A stretch of 64,000 bases of DNA from Collinsella sp. (GCA_019419585.1 DXZQ01000003.1:1-64000), one strand, 5' to 3'. Counted from the stretch's first letter, positions 7,831 through 17,142 are shown. The notes: a model not told the origin generated them from the sequence alone. Program-made: numbers and translations.

Positions 7831-9336
7831 ATGGCTTTGACCGACATCTCGCATCCCACCGACATTGCAATGCTCACCGATCTGTACGAGCTCACTATGG
7901 CCCAGGGCCTGTGGGAGAGCGGCAAGGCCAATGAGCAGGGTTGCTTTACGGCATTTTACCGTGACCATCCCTTTGGCAGCGCGTATGCCGTCATGTGCGG
8001 CACCGCCGAGCTGCCCGAGCTGGTCGAGAACCTGCGCTTTACGCCCGAGGACATCGACTATCTAGCTTCGCTCCAGGCTCCGGCCGGCGGCGCGATGTTT
8101 AAGCCTGCATTCCTCGACTACCTGCGCAACTTCCGCGCGCACGTGAACATCGACGCCGTGCCCGAGGGCGAGCTCGTCTTTCCGCGCGAGCCCATGGTGC
8201 GCGTCACCGGCCCGGCGCTGGAGTGCCAGCTGCTCGAGACAGCGCTGCTCAACATCGTCGGCTTCCAGACACTTGTCGCCACCAAGACGGCGCGCGTGGT
8301 GTTGGCGGCGGACGGTCGTCCCGTGGCCGAGTTTGGTCTTCGCCGCGCCCAGGGTCCCGATGGCGGCCTGGCCGTCGCGCGCGCGAGCTACGTTGCCGGC
8401 TGTTCCTCTACGTCTAATGTGCTCGCCGGTCGCCGCTACGGTATTCCCGTCTTTGGCACGCATGCGCACAGCTGGGTGATGAGCTTCGATTCCGAGCTCG
8501 AGGCCTTCCGTGCCTTTGCCAAGTCGAGCCCCAAGAACTGCACGCTGCTCATCGACACCTACGATGTGCGCGAGGGCTGCGAGCATGCCATTACGGTTGC
8601 CAAGGAGATGGAGGCGGTGGGCGAGCGTCTGTCGGCTATTCGCATCGACTCGGGCGACCTCGCCAAGCTGTCCAAGTATGTCCGCGGCCGTTTTGATGCC
8701 GAGGGGCTGCCTTATGTGGGGATCTCGGTTTCCAACGATTTGGACGAGTACACGATCCAGTCGCTGCTCGACCAGGGTGCGCCTATCGACAGCTTTGGCG
8801 TGGGCACTAAGCTCGCGACTTGCTACGACCAACCGGCGCTGGGCGGCGTGTACAAGCTTTCCGCCCGCCGTGCGAGCGAGGCGGACCCGTGGACGCCGGT
8901 GGTCAAGCTCTCCGAGCAGCCCTACAAGCGCACGATTCCGGGCGTGCAGCGCGTGCGCCGTTATTACGACGGCTTTGGCGGCCCGATCTGCGACATGATC
9001 TATGACGAGGACCATCTGGCGGGGGAGGGCGCCGCGCGCGGCAATACCCTCGTGGCCGTGAACGATGCCGCTCTGGTGACCGATGTGTCCGAGCTTGAGT
9101 ATCGCGAGCTGCTGGCGCCGATCGTGCGCAATGGCAGCGCCGTTGCCCCGCGCGAGAGCATTGAGGACGCACGAGAGCGTTGCACCTGGGCGCTTGACCA
9201 TCTTGATCCGGTCTACAAGCGCTTCCTGTACCCGCAGACCTATGTGGTGGGCATGGAGCAGGGCCTGGCACAGGTGCGCGACGAGCTCGTGCGCAAGAAC
9301 ATGGCCGCGGCTTCCGCCTTTCCCTGGGCTCACTAA
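7831..9336 (+). CDS. pncB: Nicotinate phosphoribosyltransferase
   Basis: A 501-aa enzyme making nicotinate mononucleotide from nicotinate and PRPP for NAD salvage. Family features include the N-terminal MLTDLYELTMAQG, EFGLRRAQGPDG, the SNVLAGRRYGIPVFGTHAHS region around the phosphoryl-accepting His, RIDSGDLAKLS and SFGVGTKLAT. ATG at 7831 matches the normal N-terminus of the family; the long upstream open frame is not coding. Length agrees with the actinobacterial/Gram-positive form. Confidence 0.94.
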   Translation: MALTDISHPTDIAMLTDLYELTMAQGLWESGKANEQGCFTAFYRDHPFGSAYAVMCGTAELPELVENLRFTPEDIDYLASLQAPAGGAMFKPAFLDYLRNFRAHVNIDAVPEGELVFPREPMVRVTGPALECQLLETALLNIVGFQTLVATKTARVVLAADGRPVAEFGLRRAQGPDGGLAVARASYVAGCSSTSNVLAGRRYGIPVFGTHAHSWVMSFDSELEAFRAFAKSSPKNCTLLIDTYDVREGCEHAITVAKEMEAVGERLSAIRIDSGDLAKLSKYVRGRFDAEGLPYVGISVSNDLDEYTIQSLLDQGAPIDSFGVGTKLATCYDQPALGGVYKLSARRASEADPWTPVVKLSEQPYKRTIPGVQRVRRYYDGFGGPICDMIYDEDHLAGEGAARGNTLVAVNDAALVTDVSELEYRELLAPIVRNGSAVAPRESIEDARERCTWALDHLDPVYKRFLYPQTYVVGMEQGLAQVRDELVRKNMAAASAFPWAH

Positions 9337-9416
9337 TGAACTTGGGCGGTAGGGGCGAATTGCGTTCCCTCGGCCGCCAGCACGCCGGTTCGCTGAACAG
9401 TTGATTGGTCTGACGT

Positions 9417-10544
9417 ATGACGACTTCTTATAAAACGATGGTGGTAAAGATCGGTTCGTCCACGGTGGTGGGCGCCGACGGCAAGGTCAACCGCTCCTTT
9501 ATCGGCGGGCTTGCCGATCAGGCCGCAGCCCTGCGCAAGCTCGGCTGGCGCCTGGTCGTGGTGAGCTCGGGCGCTATCGCCTGCGGCTATCCCGTGCTGG
9601 GCTTCGACCGCAAGCCGGTCGGCGACTTGCCGAGCCTGCAGGCCTGCGCCTCGGCCGGTCAGTGCATCATCTCGTCGGCCTACGACGAGGAGTTTCATGC
9701 GCGCGACCTGCTCACCTCGCTCGTGCTGCTCACGCGCCACGATACGGCCCGCCGCACGTCCTACCTGCACGCGCGCGACGCCCTGCTGCGCCTGGTGGAG
9801 CTTGGCGTGGTGCCGGTCGTCAACGAGAACGATACCGTTACCGTCGATGAGATTAAGTTTGGCGACAACGACACACTGGCGGCGCTTGTAAGCTGCCTGG
9901 TTTCTGCCGATCTGTGCGTGACGCTCTCGGACATCGATGGGCTCTATACCGCTAATCCGCATGAGGACCCCACGGCCGAGTTTGTCCCGGTCGTGCATAA
10001 GATCGATGCCAAGATTATCGCCTCGGCGGGCGATTCTTCCACATCGGTGGGTACGGGCGGCATGATTACCAAGATTCGTGCGAGCCGCATTCTGATGACG
10101 GCGGGCATTCAGAGCGTGATTTGCTCGGGCGAGGAGCCCGATGCACTCGTGCGCCTCGCCCGCGGCGAGAGCGTGGGCACGCTGTTCGATCCGCCGGCGG
10201 AGCGCCTGGACATTGCGCCCCGCAAGCTGTGGATCGCGCTGGGTGACAAGGCGCATGGCTCGGTGACGGTCGATGATGGTGCTGCGAAGGCGCTGATCAG
10301 CCGTGGCTCGTCCCTGCTTGCGGTGGGTATTCGCGAGGTCGATGGCGCGTTTGCCGAGGGCGATGTGCTCGACGTGTGCGACCCGAGCGGCATGGTTGTC
10401 GCCCGCGGTATCGCCGAAGCCGATTCGGACGTGCTGGAGCTTGCGGCAGGACGCCGCCAGGACCAGATTGCTAGCAACCGCCTGCTGGCAGACCTGGCCG
10501 AGAAGCCTGCAATCCACCGAGATAATTTGATCGTCTTTGCCTAA
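9417..10544 (+). CDS. proB: Glutamate 5-kinase
   Basis: A 375-aa amino-acid kinase with a C-terminal PUA domain, catalysing the first step of proline synthesis (glutamate to glutamyl-5-phosphate). The kinase domain starts with MVVKIGSSTVVG and includes VVSSGAIACG, VVNENDTVTVDEIKFGDND and GTGGMITKIRAS. The PUA domain begins near residue 275. The enzyme works with ProA, encoded 1.8 kb downstream, but the S33 peptidase gene on the other strand separates the two, so they are not one operon. Confidence 0.95.
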   Translation: MTTSYKTMVVKIGSSTVVGADGKVNRSFIGGLADQAAALRKLGWRLVVVSSGAIACGYPVLGFDRKPVGDLPSLQACASAGQCIISSAYDEEFHARDLLTSLVLLTRHDTARRTSYLHARDALLRLVELGVVPVVNENDTVTVDEIKFGDNDTLAALVSCLVSADLCVTLSDIDGLYTANPHEDPTAEFVPVVHKIDAKIIASAGDSSTSVGTGGMITKIRASRILMTAGIQSVICSGEEPDALVRLARGESVGTLFDPPAERLDIAPRKLWIALGDKAHGSVTVDDGAAKALISRGSSLLAVGIREVDGAFAEGDVLDVCDPSGMVVARGIAEADSDVLELAAGRRQDQIASNRLLADLAEKPAIHRDNLIVFA

Positions 10545-10569
10545 CGGGTCGACGCTGCGCGCCGCCCAG

Positions 10570-10700
10570 AGCGACAATTTGTCATTCAAAAGGCGAGGCA
10601 TTACCACCAGGTCTATGCCTAACCAATTGACACTGCAAACGCCCCTAAGCGGCAATCTGACGTTCAATCGTCGGGCATGACCAAAAGGTCAATGCCCTCC
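10570..10700. repeat. Two tandem diverged copies of a structured ~55-bp element
   Basis: Unit A (10570-10624) and unit B (10648-10700) share about three quarters of their bases in the order AGCGnCAAT, TTCAA, GGCATnACCA, AGGTCnATGCC. Each ends in a hairpin (GGCAT..ACC/GGT..ATGCC), and start-to-start spacing is 78 bases. The element lies between the convergent proB and S33 peptidase genes. It is not a motif I can name. Confidence 0.65.
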
Positions 10701-10735
10701 TATTTCACGTCACCTTGCTCGCTTAGGGGCGTTTT
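10637..10735 (+). terminator. Long nested hairpin, probable proB terminator
   Basis: Outer arms AAACGCCCCTAAGCG and CGCTTAGGGGCGTTTT enclose unit B; inner TGACG/CGTCA and GGGCATTGACC-type arms extend the stem. TTTTCGCTTT follows, giving a terminator-like end for proB. It may serve both converging genes. Confidence 0.6.
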
Positions 10736-10767
10736 CGCTTTCCGTCCTCTACCTGTGGCATCGTCAT

Positions 10768-10822
10768 TGCCGGCACTTGGGGACGTTCCTTTTGTGCCGG
10801 CAGTTGGGGACACTCCTTTGCT
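10768..10822. repeat. Intergenic palindrome with TTGGGGAC core
   Basis: TGCCGGCA arms (10768 and 10795) enclose CTTGGGGACGTTCCTTTTG, followed by a partial second copy GTTGGGGACACTCCTTTGC that reaches the stop codon of the peptidase gene. The GGGGAC core recalls repeats linked to REP-associated transposases. Confidence 0.7.
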
Positions 10823-12239
10823 AGAAGATCTGGCGCAGGTCTCCGCGGTTGAGGGCTTCGTCGAAGAGGTGCTTGAACACCACGCTGCCGTGCAAGCCAT
10901 CGTGCTCAAACTCGTTGGTCACCCAGGCGTGCGAGTTGCCAATGCGGCTGAGCGTGTCGAGCTGCAGGCTCGAATCGACGTACATGTCGTCGAAGTACAC
11001 CGCAGCCTGGAGTGGTACTTCGTTGCAGGCCAGGCGCTGCGGGTCGTAGATCTTGTCCCAGCTGGTGTCTTCCATCAGCAGATCCATGGCGAGCTTGAAG
11101 GGCTTGAGCTCGGGCATCTGCTCAAACATCCACGGGAACATAGCCTCACCGGTAAACATGAGCGGGCGCGCGAGCGTGTCGAACTCGGCGCGGTGCGCCT
11201 TCTCTTCTGCCGCGGCCCAGCGGATGGGCATGGTGTCGCCATCGGCGTAGATGAACTCCTGCAGCGTCCAGTACAGCGGATTCGTGCGTGTGCTGGTGCG
11301 CTCGAAGGCGTGCATCAAAAAGCTGTCGGATACCGAGGAACCGCAGCTCAACGTACCGTCGCCATCAACAAACGCGTGGTCGATAATCCAGTGCATGCGC
11401 TCAAAGCTCGGCTTCATGCCAAAGTCGCTGCCCATGAGCTGCAGGCGCTCGACCGTCATCGGCGAGCCGTCGGGCAGTGCGGGCTTTTGCTCCTCGAGGG
11501 CATCTGCCAGGGCCGCCACGCGTTCGACGTCGGCGGGGTAGCGGTCATAATACTGCTGGGTCTTGGCCGCCATGCGCGGGAAGGTGTGCGCGTAGACCTC
11601 GCTGGCGCTCGCCGGCACGTGCGGAATGCCGCCGCAGGTAAAGCTTGCCGCCACGCCCTCGGGGAAAAGCGATAGATAGCTCAACGTCAAAAAGCCGCCG
11701 TAGCTCTGCCCGAGTGTGACCCAGGGCTTGCCGCCAAAGCCCACCAGGCGCAGGTACTCAAAGTCGCGCACGATGGAACTGGCGAGGTGGCGCTTGAGAA
11801 AGTCCGCCTGCGAGCGTGCGGCATCGGCTCCTGCTGCCTCGGCGCGATCGCCCAGAGCCGCGATCGTACGCCCGTCTACGCAGCTGCTGCGCCCGGTACC
11901 TCGCTGGTCGGGCAGCACGACGCGGAAATGCTTGACGGCCTCCTCGATCCAGCCATCGCTTGTGGGCGACAGCGGACGCGGGCTCTCGCCGCCGGGGCCG
12001 CCCTGCAAAAAGAGGAGGAGCGGCAAGTCGTCGTTAATGCGGTCGGGCGCGCAAACCACGCGGTAGAAGAGCTTGATGCTTTCGGGTGCACCGGCGATGG
12101 GCGCCGGCATTGCGCCGCGGCGCATGGTACTGCCGACCGCCAAAAGCATGGGCTCCAGGCCGCGCCAGTCGAGGGGGACGTCGATGCTGTGGTCCTCGAC
12201 GTAAAGGCCGGGGACGTGGTACGAAGTGATGAGGGCCAT
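10821..12239 (-). CDS. Alpha/beta-hydrolase, peptidase family S33 (proline iminopeptidase-like)
   Basis: A 472-aa alpha/beta hydrolase of the prolyl-aminopeptidase type, which removes N-terminal residues, often proline, from peptides. The oxyanion segment LQGGPGGES, the DQRGTGRS motif and the nucleophile elbow GQSYGG (Ser near residue 170) are clear; the late EHDGLHG supplies the likely catalytic His. No signal peptide is seen, so it should act in the cytoplasm. ATG at 12239 is preceded by GGAAGACTCAC. Its position between proB and proA suggests a link to proline supply, but this is only context. Confidence 0.88.
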   Translation of the reverse strand: MALITSYHVPGLYVEDHSIDVPLDWRGLEPMLLAVGSTMRRGAMPAPIAGAPESIKLFYRVVCAPDRINDDLPLLLFLQGGPGGESPRPLSPTSDGWIEEAVKHFRVVLPDQRGTGRSSCVDGRTIAALGDRAEAAGADAARSQADFLKRHLASSIVRDFEYLRLVGFGGKPWVTLGQSYGGFLTLSYLSLFPEGVAASFTCGGIPHVPASASEVYAHTFPRMAAKTQQYYDRYPADVERVAALADALEEQKPALPDGSPMTVERLQLMGSDFGMKPSFERMHWIIDHAFVDGDGTLSCGSSVSDSFLMHAFERTSTRTNPLYWTLQEFIYADGDTMPIRWAAAEEKAHRAEFDTLARPLMFTGEAMFPWMFEQMPELKPFKLAMDLLMEDTSWDKIYDPQRLACNEVPLQAAVYFDDMYVDSSLQLDTLSRIGNSHAWVTNEFEHDGLHGSVVFKHLFDEALNRGDLRQIF

Positions 12240-12351
12240 GTGAGTCTTCCGTTCGTTGCGGTGTTTCGGGTTGACCAATTCTACCGCCGCGGGCGAGGCC
12301 ATGCGCAAATCGGCTACCATGGTTGCAAACTTCTAGGAGAAAGGGCCGCCT

Positions 12352-13638
12352 ATGTCGGTCGATATAGCCACGTATGTCCATGATCTTGCCGTTGCCGCCA
12401 AGGCAGCGTCGGCCTCGCTTGCCACGGCGAGCAACGAGCAGCGCCAGGAAGCCGTGCGCGCCATGGCCGCAGCACTGCGCAACGGTGTCGACTCCATCGT
12501 CGCCGCCAACGAGCTCGATATGTCCGCCGCGCGCGATGCGGGCACCTCGGCCGGACTGCTCGATCGCCTGCTGCTGACGCCCGAGCGCGTCGAGGGCATG
12601 GCCGCCGGACTGGAAAAGCTCGCCGAGCTGCCCGATCCCGTGGGCCGCGTGCTCGACCACCGTGTGCTTGCAAGCGGCGTGGACCTCACCCGCGTGAGCG
12701 TGCCGTTGGGCCTGGTCGCCATGGTGTATGAGGCGCGCCCCAACGTGACGGCCGACGCCGCGGGCATCTGCATCCGCACCGGCAACGCCTGCATTCTTCG
12801 CGGCGGCTCGCTGGCCTATCACTCGTGTGCCATGATCGCCGAGCTGCTGGCCGATGCGCTCGAGGCCAAGGGCTTCCCGCGCGAGGCCGTGTCGATGATC
12901 GAGTCCACCGACCGCGAGGCCACCGGCGAGCTCATGAAGCTCCGCGGCATTGTCGACGTACTCATTCCGCGCGGCGGTGCAGGCCTGATCCAGCGCTGCG
13001 TGCGCGAGTCGCTTGTGCCGGTGATCGAGACGGGCACGGGCAACTGCCACATCTACGTGCATGAGTCCGCCGACTTTGATAAGGCGCTCAACATTATCGT
13101 TAATGCCAAGACCCAGCGCGTAGGCGTGTGCAATGCCGCCGAGTCGCTGCTGGTCGACCATGCTGTGGCCAATGTGTTTTTGCCTGCGGTCGTTGCCGTG
13201 CTGCACGACCACGGCGTGCTCATTCACGGCGACGAGTCCACGTGCGCCGCGTGCGCCGACGCCGGCTTTGTGGAGGGCGGTGACTACGTCGCCGCGACTG
13301 AGGAGGACTGGGGTCGCGAGTACCTGGCGCTCGAGATGAGCGTGAAGGTCGTGGCAGACGAGGACGAGGCCATCGCACACATCAACCGCTACGGCACGAT
13401 GCACTCCGAGGCCATCGTTGCCGAGGACACGGATGCTTGCGAGCGCTTCCTGGATGCGGTCGATGCCTCGGCCGTGTACGCCAACGCCAGCACGCGCTTC
13501 ACCGACGGCGGCGAGTTTGGCCTGGGCGCCGAGATCGGCATCTCGACCCAAAAGCTTCACGCCCGCGGACCCTTCGCCGCCGAGGCCCTCACCACCTACA
13601 AATACAAGCTCCGCGGCACCGGTCAGGTTCGCCCCTAA
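12352..13638 (+). CDS. proA: Gamma-glutamyl phosphate reductase
   Basis: A 428-aa NADPH-dependent aldehyde-dehydrogenase-fold enzyme that reduces glutamyl-5-phosphate to glutamate semialdehyde in proline synthesis. Motifs include VPLGLVAMVYEARPNVT, the catalytic cysteine segment RVGVCNAAESLLVD and the C-terminal FTDGGEFGLGAEIGIST. Length is typical. ATG at 12352 follows AGGAGAAAGG. It starts 112 bases from the divergent peptidase gene, so the two share a promoter region (12240-12351). Confidence 0.96.
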   Translation: MSVDIATYVHDLAVAAKAASASLATASNEQRQEAVRAMAAALRNGVDSIVAANELDMSAARDAGTSAGLLDRLLLTPERVEGMAAGLEKLAELPDPVGRVLDHRVLASGVDLTRVSVPLGLVAMVYEARPNVTADAAGICIRTGNACILRGGSLAYHSCAMIAELLADALEAKGFPREAVSMIESTDREATGELMKLRGIVDVLIPRGGAGLIQRCVRESLVPVIETGTGNCHIYVHESADFDKALNIIVNAKTQRVGVCNAAESLLVDHAVANVFLPAVVAVLHDHGVLIHGDESTCAACADAGFVEGGDYVAATEEDWGREYLALEMSVKVVADEDEAIAHINRYGTMHSEAIVAEDTDACERFLDAVDASAVYANASTRFTDGGEFGLGAEIGISTQKLHARGPFAAEALTTYKYKLRGTGQVRP

Positions 13639-13652
13639 ACCTCTCGCAAACG

Positions 13653-13694
13653 AAAAACCACCACAAAGGTGCCTGTCCCCTTTGTGGTGGTTTT
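13653..13694. repeat. Intergenic 40-bp palindrome, family 1 copy 4
   Basis: Perfect arms around loop TGCCTGTCC, between the convergent proA and HD genes. Likely a bidirectional terminator as well. Confidence 0.92.
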
Positions 13695-13698
13695 AATG

Positions 13699-14298
13699 TT
13701 AGGCCTGGAAGGTGTCGCGGTCGGGGGCGAAGGACTGCATTGCTGCGATGGTGCGGTCGAAGAGCTCGGGGAGCTCCCAGCCCAGCATCTCGGCGCCCTG
13801 CGAAATCACGTCGCGCGAGCAGCCGGCAGCAAAGCGCTTATCCTTGAACTTTTTCTTGAGCGACTTAGTCGTAAAGTCCATGACGCTTTTGCTCGGACGC
13901 ATGATCACGGCAGCACCGATCAGGCCGGTGAGCTCGTCGCAGGCAAACAGGATCTTTTCCATCTGCAGCTCGGGCTTGGGCAGCGAAGAGTTGAAATCGG
14001 ACGTGTGCGTCTGGATGGCGCGGATGAGCTCAGGCGATGCGCCCTCGCCCTCAAGAATCTCGGCCGCATAGATAGTGTGGTTCATGGGGTCGTCCTCATG
14101 TTCCTCCCAATCCAGGTCGTGCAGCAGACCGACGATGCCCCAAAACTCCTCGTTCTCGGGGTCGAACTCGCGCGCAAAGTAGCGCATGGTGCCCTCGACC
14201 GTTTCGCCGTGGGTGATGTGGAACGGGTCCTTGTTGTGCTCGTTGAGCAATTCGAACGCACGGTCGCGGGTGATTCCGGCGGAAAGCAGCTCTGCCAT
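13699..14298 (-). CDS. HD-domain metal-dependent phosphohydrolase
   Basis: A 199-aa HD-superfamily protein. The metal motif appears as GLLHDLDWEEH near residue 57, with an upstream His (ITHGETVEG) and later IQTHTSD. Such small HD proteins hydrolyse phosphate esters or nucleotides; no specific substrate is evident. ATG at 14298 follows AAGGAGTC. It lies alone between two family-1 palindromes in the same orientation (13653 and 14361). Confidence 0.82.
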   Translation of the reverse strand: MAELLSAGITRDRAFELLNEHNKDPFHITHGETVEGTMRYFAREFDPENEEFWGIVGLLHDLDWEEHEDDPMNHTIYAAEILEGEGASPELIRAIQTHTSDFNSSLPKPELQMEKILFACDELTGLIGAAVIMRPSKSVMDFTTKSLKKKFKDKRFAAGCSRDVISQGAEMLGWELPELFDRTIAAMQSFAPDRDTFQA

Positions 14299-14360
14299 AA
14301 AAGACTCCTTGTGCTCGTAGGTATCGCTAAGAATGAATACTACTAGAACGACTAGAGCGA

Positions 14361-14402
14361 AAAAACCACCACAAAGGTGCCTGTCCCCTTTGTGGTGGTT
14401 TT
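14361..14402. repeat. Intergenic 40-bp palindrome, family 1 copy 5
   Basis: Perfect arms around loop TGCCTGTCC, between the HD gene and carD, 12 bases beyond the carD stop. Confidence 0.92.
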
Positions 14403-14414
14403 GGCGTGGGCAGG

Positions 14415-14900
14415 TTAGTTGAGGGCGGCTTGGGCTAGGCGGGCTTCGGCGGCCTCTTCGGTGACGCCCAGGGCCACGGCGAACTCCTCGATGGAGCGGC
14501 GCTTGGCTTCCTTGAGTACGCGCATGTAGTAGGAGCTGGGCTTTTTATCTGCTTCCTCGGCCTGGCGAATACGGTGCATCATGGTTTTTGCCACGCGAAC
14601 CGTCTCGGGCGCGCCCAGCTTGAGCTGCTGCTTAAAGTGCGTCTCCTCGAGCGAGCTATTGCGCTCGGTAAAGGTGTCGCACTCCAGCTCATCGTAGTGG
14701 CTCAGCAGGTGCTCTGCATCTTGCTGGGAGATAGCGGCATGCAGACGGTCGGCCTGCGCCACGGGGTACATGAGAATCGTCTGCGCATGTCCCTGTTTGG
14801 TCTCGAGCAACAACATGGGCTGCGGTGTGTCGTCCCTAAAGCCGACGACGGTGCAGACTCCTTGACCCGGATGAATGACGTGTTGACCGATTGAGAACAT
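14415..14900 (-). CDS. CarD-family RNA polymerase-binding regulator
   Basis: A 161-aa CarD/CdnL-type protein. The N-terminal Tudor-like domain that binds the RNA polymerase beta subunit is marked by IGQHVIHPGQGVCTVVGF; the C-terminal helical domain (about 70-161) contacts promoter DNA. In actinobacteria CarD stabilises open complexes at many promoters including rRNA. ATG at 14900 follows GGAGGTAGC. The 340 bases to argS contain only AT-rich divergent promoter DNA and no gene. Confidence 0.87.
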   Translation of the reverse strand: MFSIGQHVIHPGQGVCTVVGFRDDTPQPMLLLETKQGHAQTILMYPVAQADRLHAAISQQDAEHLLSHYDELECDTFTERNSSLEETHFKQQLKLGAPETVRVAKTMMHRIRQAEEADKKPSSYYMRVLKEAKRRSIEEFAVALGVTEEAAEARLAQAALN

Positions 14901-15242
14901 GCTACCTCCAACTTATACGAATTTACGTATGTTAAGAATACCACGCTGACGTGCGCAAACCATCACTTTATGCAGGAAAAGCACACAACTCCGATAGGTA
15001 AGAGTATTCGATAAATAGAACGGCTTATTCATACGTTTATGCATTTCTAGAACGTGTATAAACAGCAGGCAAACCGCCACCTTTGTACCGCCGCGCAAGA
15101 GCGGTAGTCATTTTTGTGCATATGCAATATCTATTAGCTTTACCCTGCGACAGTAGTTACCGCTTGTGATAGAGTGCTACAAACTCTGGCTTTTGCCCTA
15201 CGAGTGACCAAGAGCTCGGGGGCTTTAACACAAGGAGGATCT

Positions 15243-17096
15243 ATGCCCGAGAAGATTGAAGAGCTGGTACGCGCTGCGCTTGCTGCGGCCCAGGAGGCCG
15301 GCGACCTTTCCGCATTTGAACTTGACGATTGCGCTATCGAGCGACCGGCTGATACTTCTCATGGCGAGTGGACCTCCACCATGGCCCTGAAGTCCGCCAA
15401 GCTGGCTCACTGCGCCCCGCGCAAGATCGCCGAGGCCGTCGTCGCCCATATGCCCAAGGACCCCGCAATCGAGAAGGTCGAGATCGCCGGTCCTGGCTTC
15501 ATCAACTTCTACCTCTCCGTCGCCGTCAAGAACGCCATCTTTGGCGAGGCCCGCGAGAAGGGTATGGACTTCGCTAAGTCCAACGTCGGTGGCGGCCTGA
15601 AGACTCAGGTCGAGTTCGTCTCCGCCAACCCCGTCGGCCCCATGCACATCGGTCATGGCCGCTGGGCCGCTCTGGGCGACTCCCTTTGCCGTGTGATGGA
15701 CCACGCCGGTTACGACATCCAGCGTGAGTTCTACATCAACGACCACGGCTCTCAGATGAACACCTTCGGTAACTCCATCAGCACGCGCTATATGCAGCTT
15801 GCCGACATCATCGCCAAGCAGGGCGTGGATATCGACGAGGCTCACAAGCTTCTGATCGCCGACCGCGACGCCTTTGTTGCCGACGAGAACGACGAGCACC
15901 CCGAGACCCATCCGTATCAGGACAACTTTGCCGAGACTCTGGGCAAGGACTCCTACGGCGGCGACTACATTATTGACGAGGCTGCCGAGTTCTGGCGCAC
16001 CGACGGCGATAAGTGGGTCGACGCCGATCCTCAGGAGCGCATGGAGAGCTTCCGCGAGCGCGGCTACGTGAAGATGGTCGACAACATGCGCGACCTCTGC
16101 CACGCCGTCAATTGCGACTTCGATCGTTGGTACTCCGAGCGTTCGCTGTACGTGAAGGACACCGAGGGTGAGACCGCCGGCACCTCCGCCGTTGACCGCG
16201 CTTTTGAGAAGCTCGACAAGATGGGCTACCTCTATACCAAGGACGGCGCCCTGTGGTTCCGCTCCACCGACCTGGGCGATGACAAGGACCGCGTCCTGAT
16301 CAAGTCCGACGGCGAGTACACCTACTTCGCCTCCGACGTTGCCTATCACTGGGATAAGTTCCAGCGCGTCGACCACGTCATCGACATCTGGGGCGCCGAC
16401 CACCACGGCTACATCGAGCGCGTCCGCTGCGTCTGCGACGCTCTGGGTTACCCCGGCAAGTTTGAGGTTCTGCTGGGCCAGCTCGTCAACCTGCTGCGCA
16501 ACGGCAAGCCCGTCCGTATGTCCAAGCGTAAGGGCACCATGGTGACCCTGCAGGAGCTCGTCGACGAGGTCGGCTCCGACGCTGCCCGTTACACGCTCAT
16601 CTCCAAGAGCTCTAACCAGATGGTCGACTTCGATATCGAGGCCGTTAAGAAGCGCGATAACTCCAACCCGGTCTATTACGTGCAGTATGCTCACGCCCGC
16701 GTGTGCTCCATCCTGCGCCGTGCCGCCGACGTTACGCCTGAGCAGGCCGACGAGATGGGCATGAAGGCCGTTGCCGCCAAGGCCATCGGTGAGAACGTCG
16801 ATTACTCGCTGCTGACCGACCCGACCGAGCTCGCTCTTTCGCGTAAGCTCAACGAGCTCACCGACCTCATCGCCAGCTGCGCTCGCGATCGCGCCCCGTT
16901 CCGTCTGACGCACTTTGCCGAGGAACTCGCCGGCGACTTCCACAGCTTCTATGCTGCCTGTCAGGTTCTGCCGAGCGAGGGCCGTCCCGTCGACCCCGAG
17001 CTTTCGCGTGCCCGTCTGGCCGCTTGCGATGCCGTCCGCGTGACGCTCGCCCTGGTGCTCACCCTCGTTGGCGTCTCCGCGCCCGAGCAGATGTAA
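15243..17096 (+). CDS. argS: Arginyl-tRNA synthetase
   Basis: A 617-aa class I synthetase that charges tRNA-Arg. The N-terminal Arg-tRNA recognition domain spans about 1-100; the HIGH motif is GPMHIGHGRWAALGDS near residue 136; the KMSKS equivalent is VRMSKRKG near residue 427; the C-terminal anticodon-binding DALR domain ends the protein. ATG at 15243 follows ACAAGGAGGATCT, a very strong ribosome site, and codon use is strongly biased, as in highly expressed genes. Confidence 0.96.
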   Translation: MPEKIEELVRAALAAAQEAGDLSAFELDDCAIERPADTSHGEWTSTMALKSAKLAHCAPRKIAEAVVAHMPKDPAIEKVEIAGPGFINFYLSVAVKNAIFGEAREKGMDFAKSNVGGGLKTQVEFVSANPVGPMHIGHGRWAALGDSLCRVMDHAGYDIQREFYINDHGSQMNTFGNSISTRYMQLADIIAKQGVDIDEAHKLLIADRDAFVADENDEHPETHPYQDNFAETLGKDSYGGDYIIDEAAEFWRTDGDKWVDADPQERMESFRERGYVKMVDNMRDLCHAVNCDFDRWYSERSLYVKDTEGETAGTSAVDRAFEKLDKMGYLYTKDGALWFRSTDLGDDKDRVLIKSDGEYTYFASDVAYHWDKFQRVDHVIDIWGADHHGYIERVRCVCDALGYPGKFEVLLGQLVNLLRNGKPVRMSKRKGTMVTLQELVDEVGSDAARYTLISKSSNQMVDFDIEAVKKRDNSNPVYYVQYAHARVCSILRRAADVTPEQADEMGMKAVAAKAIGENVDYSLLTDPTELALSRKLNELTDLIASCARDRAPFRLTHFAEELAGDFHSFYAACQVLPSEGRPVDPELSRARLAACDAVRVTLALVLTLVGVSAPEQM

Positions 17097-17142
17097 TCTG
17101 CGGTTCATTTGACCGTGTAGGTTCGGCTTTGCTGAGCCCTAT

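Noticed and set aside
15225..17108. 627-codon frame opposite argS
   Set aside because: It is a shadow of the GC-rich, codon-biased argS gene; no family features and low-complexity Val/Leu/Gly/Asp content.
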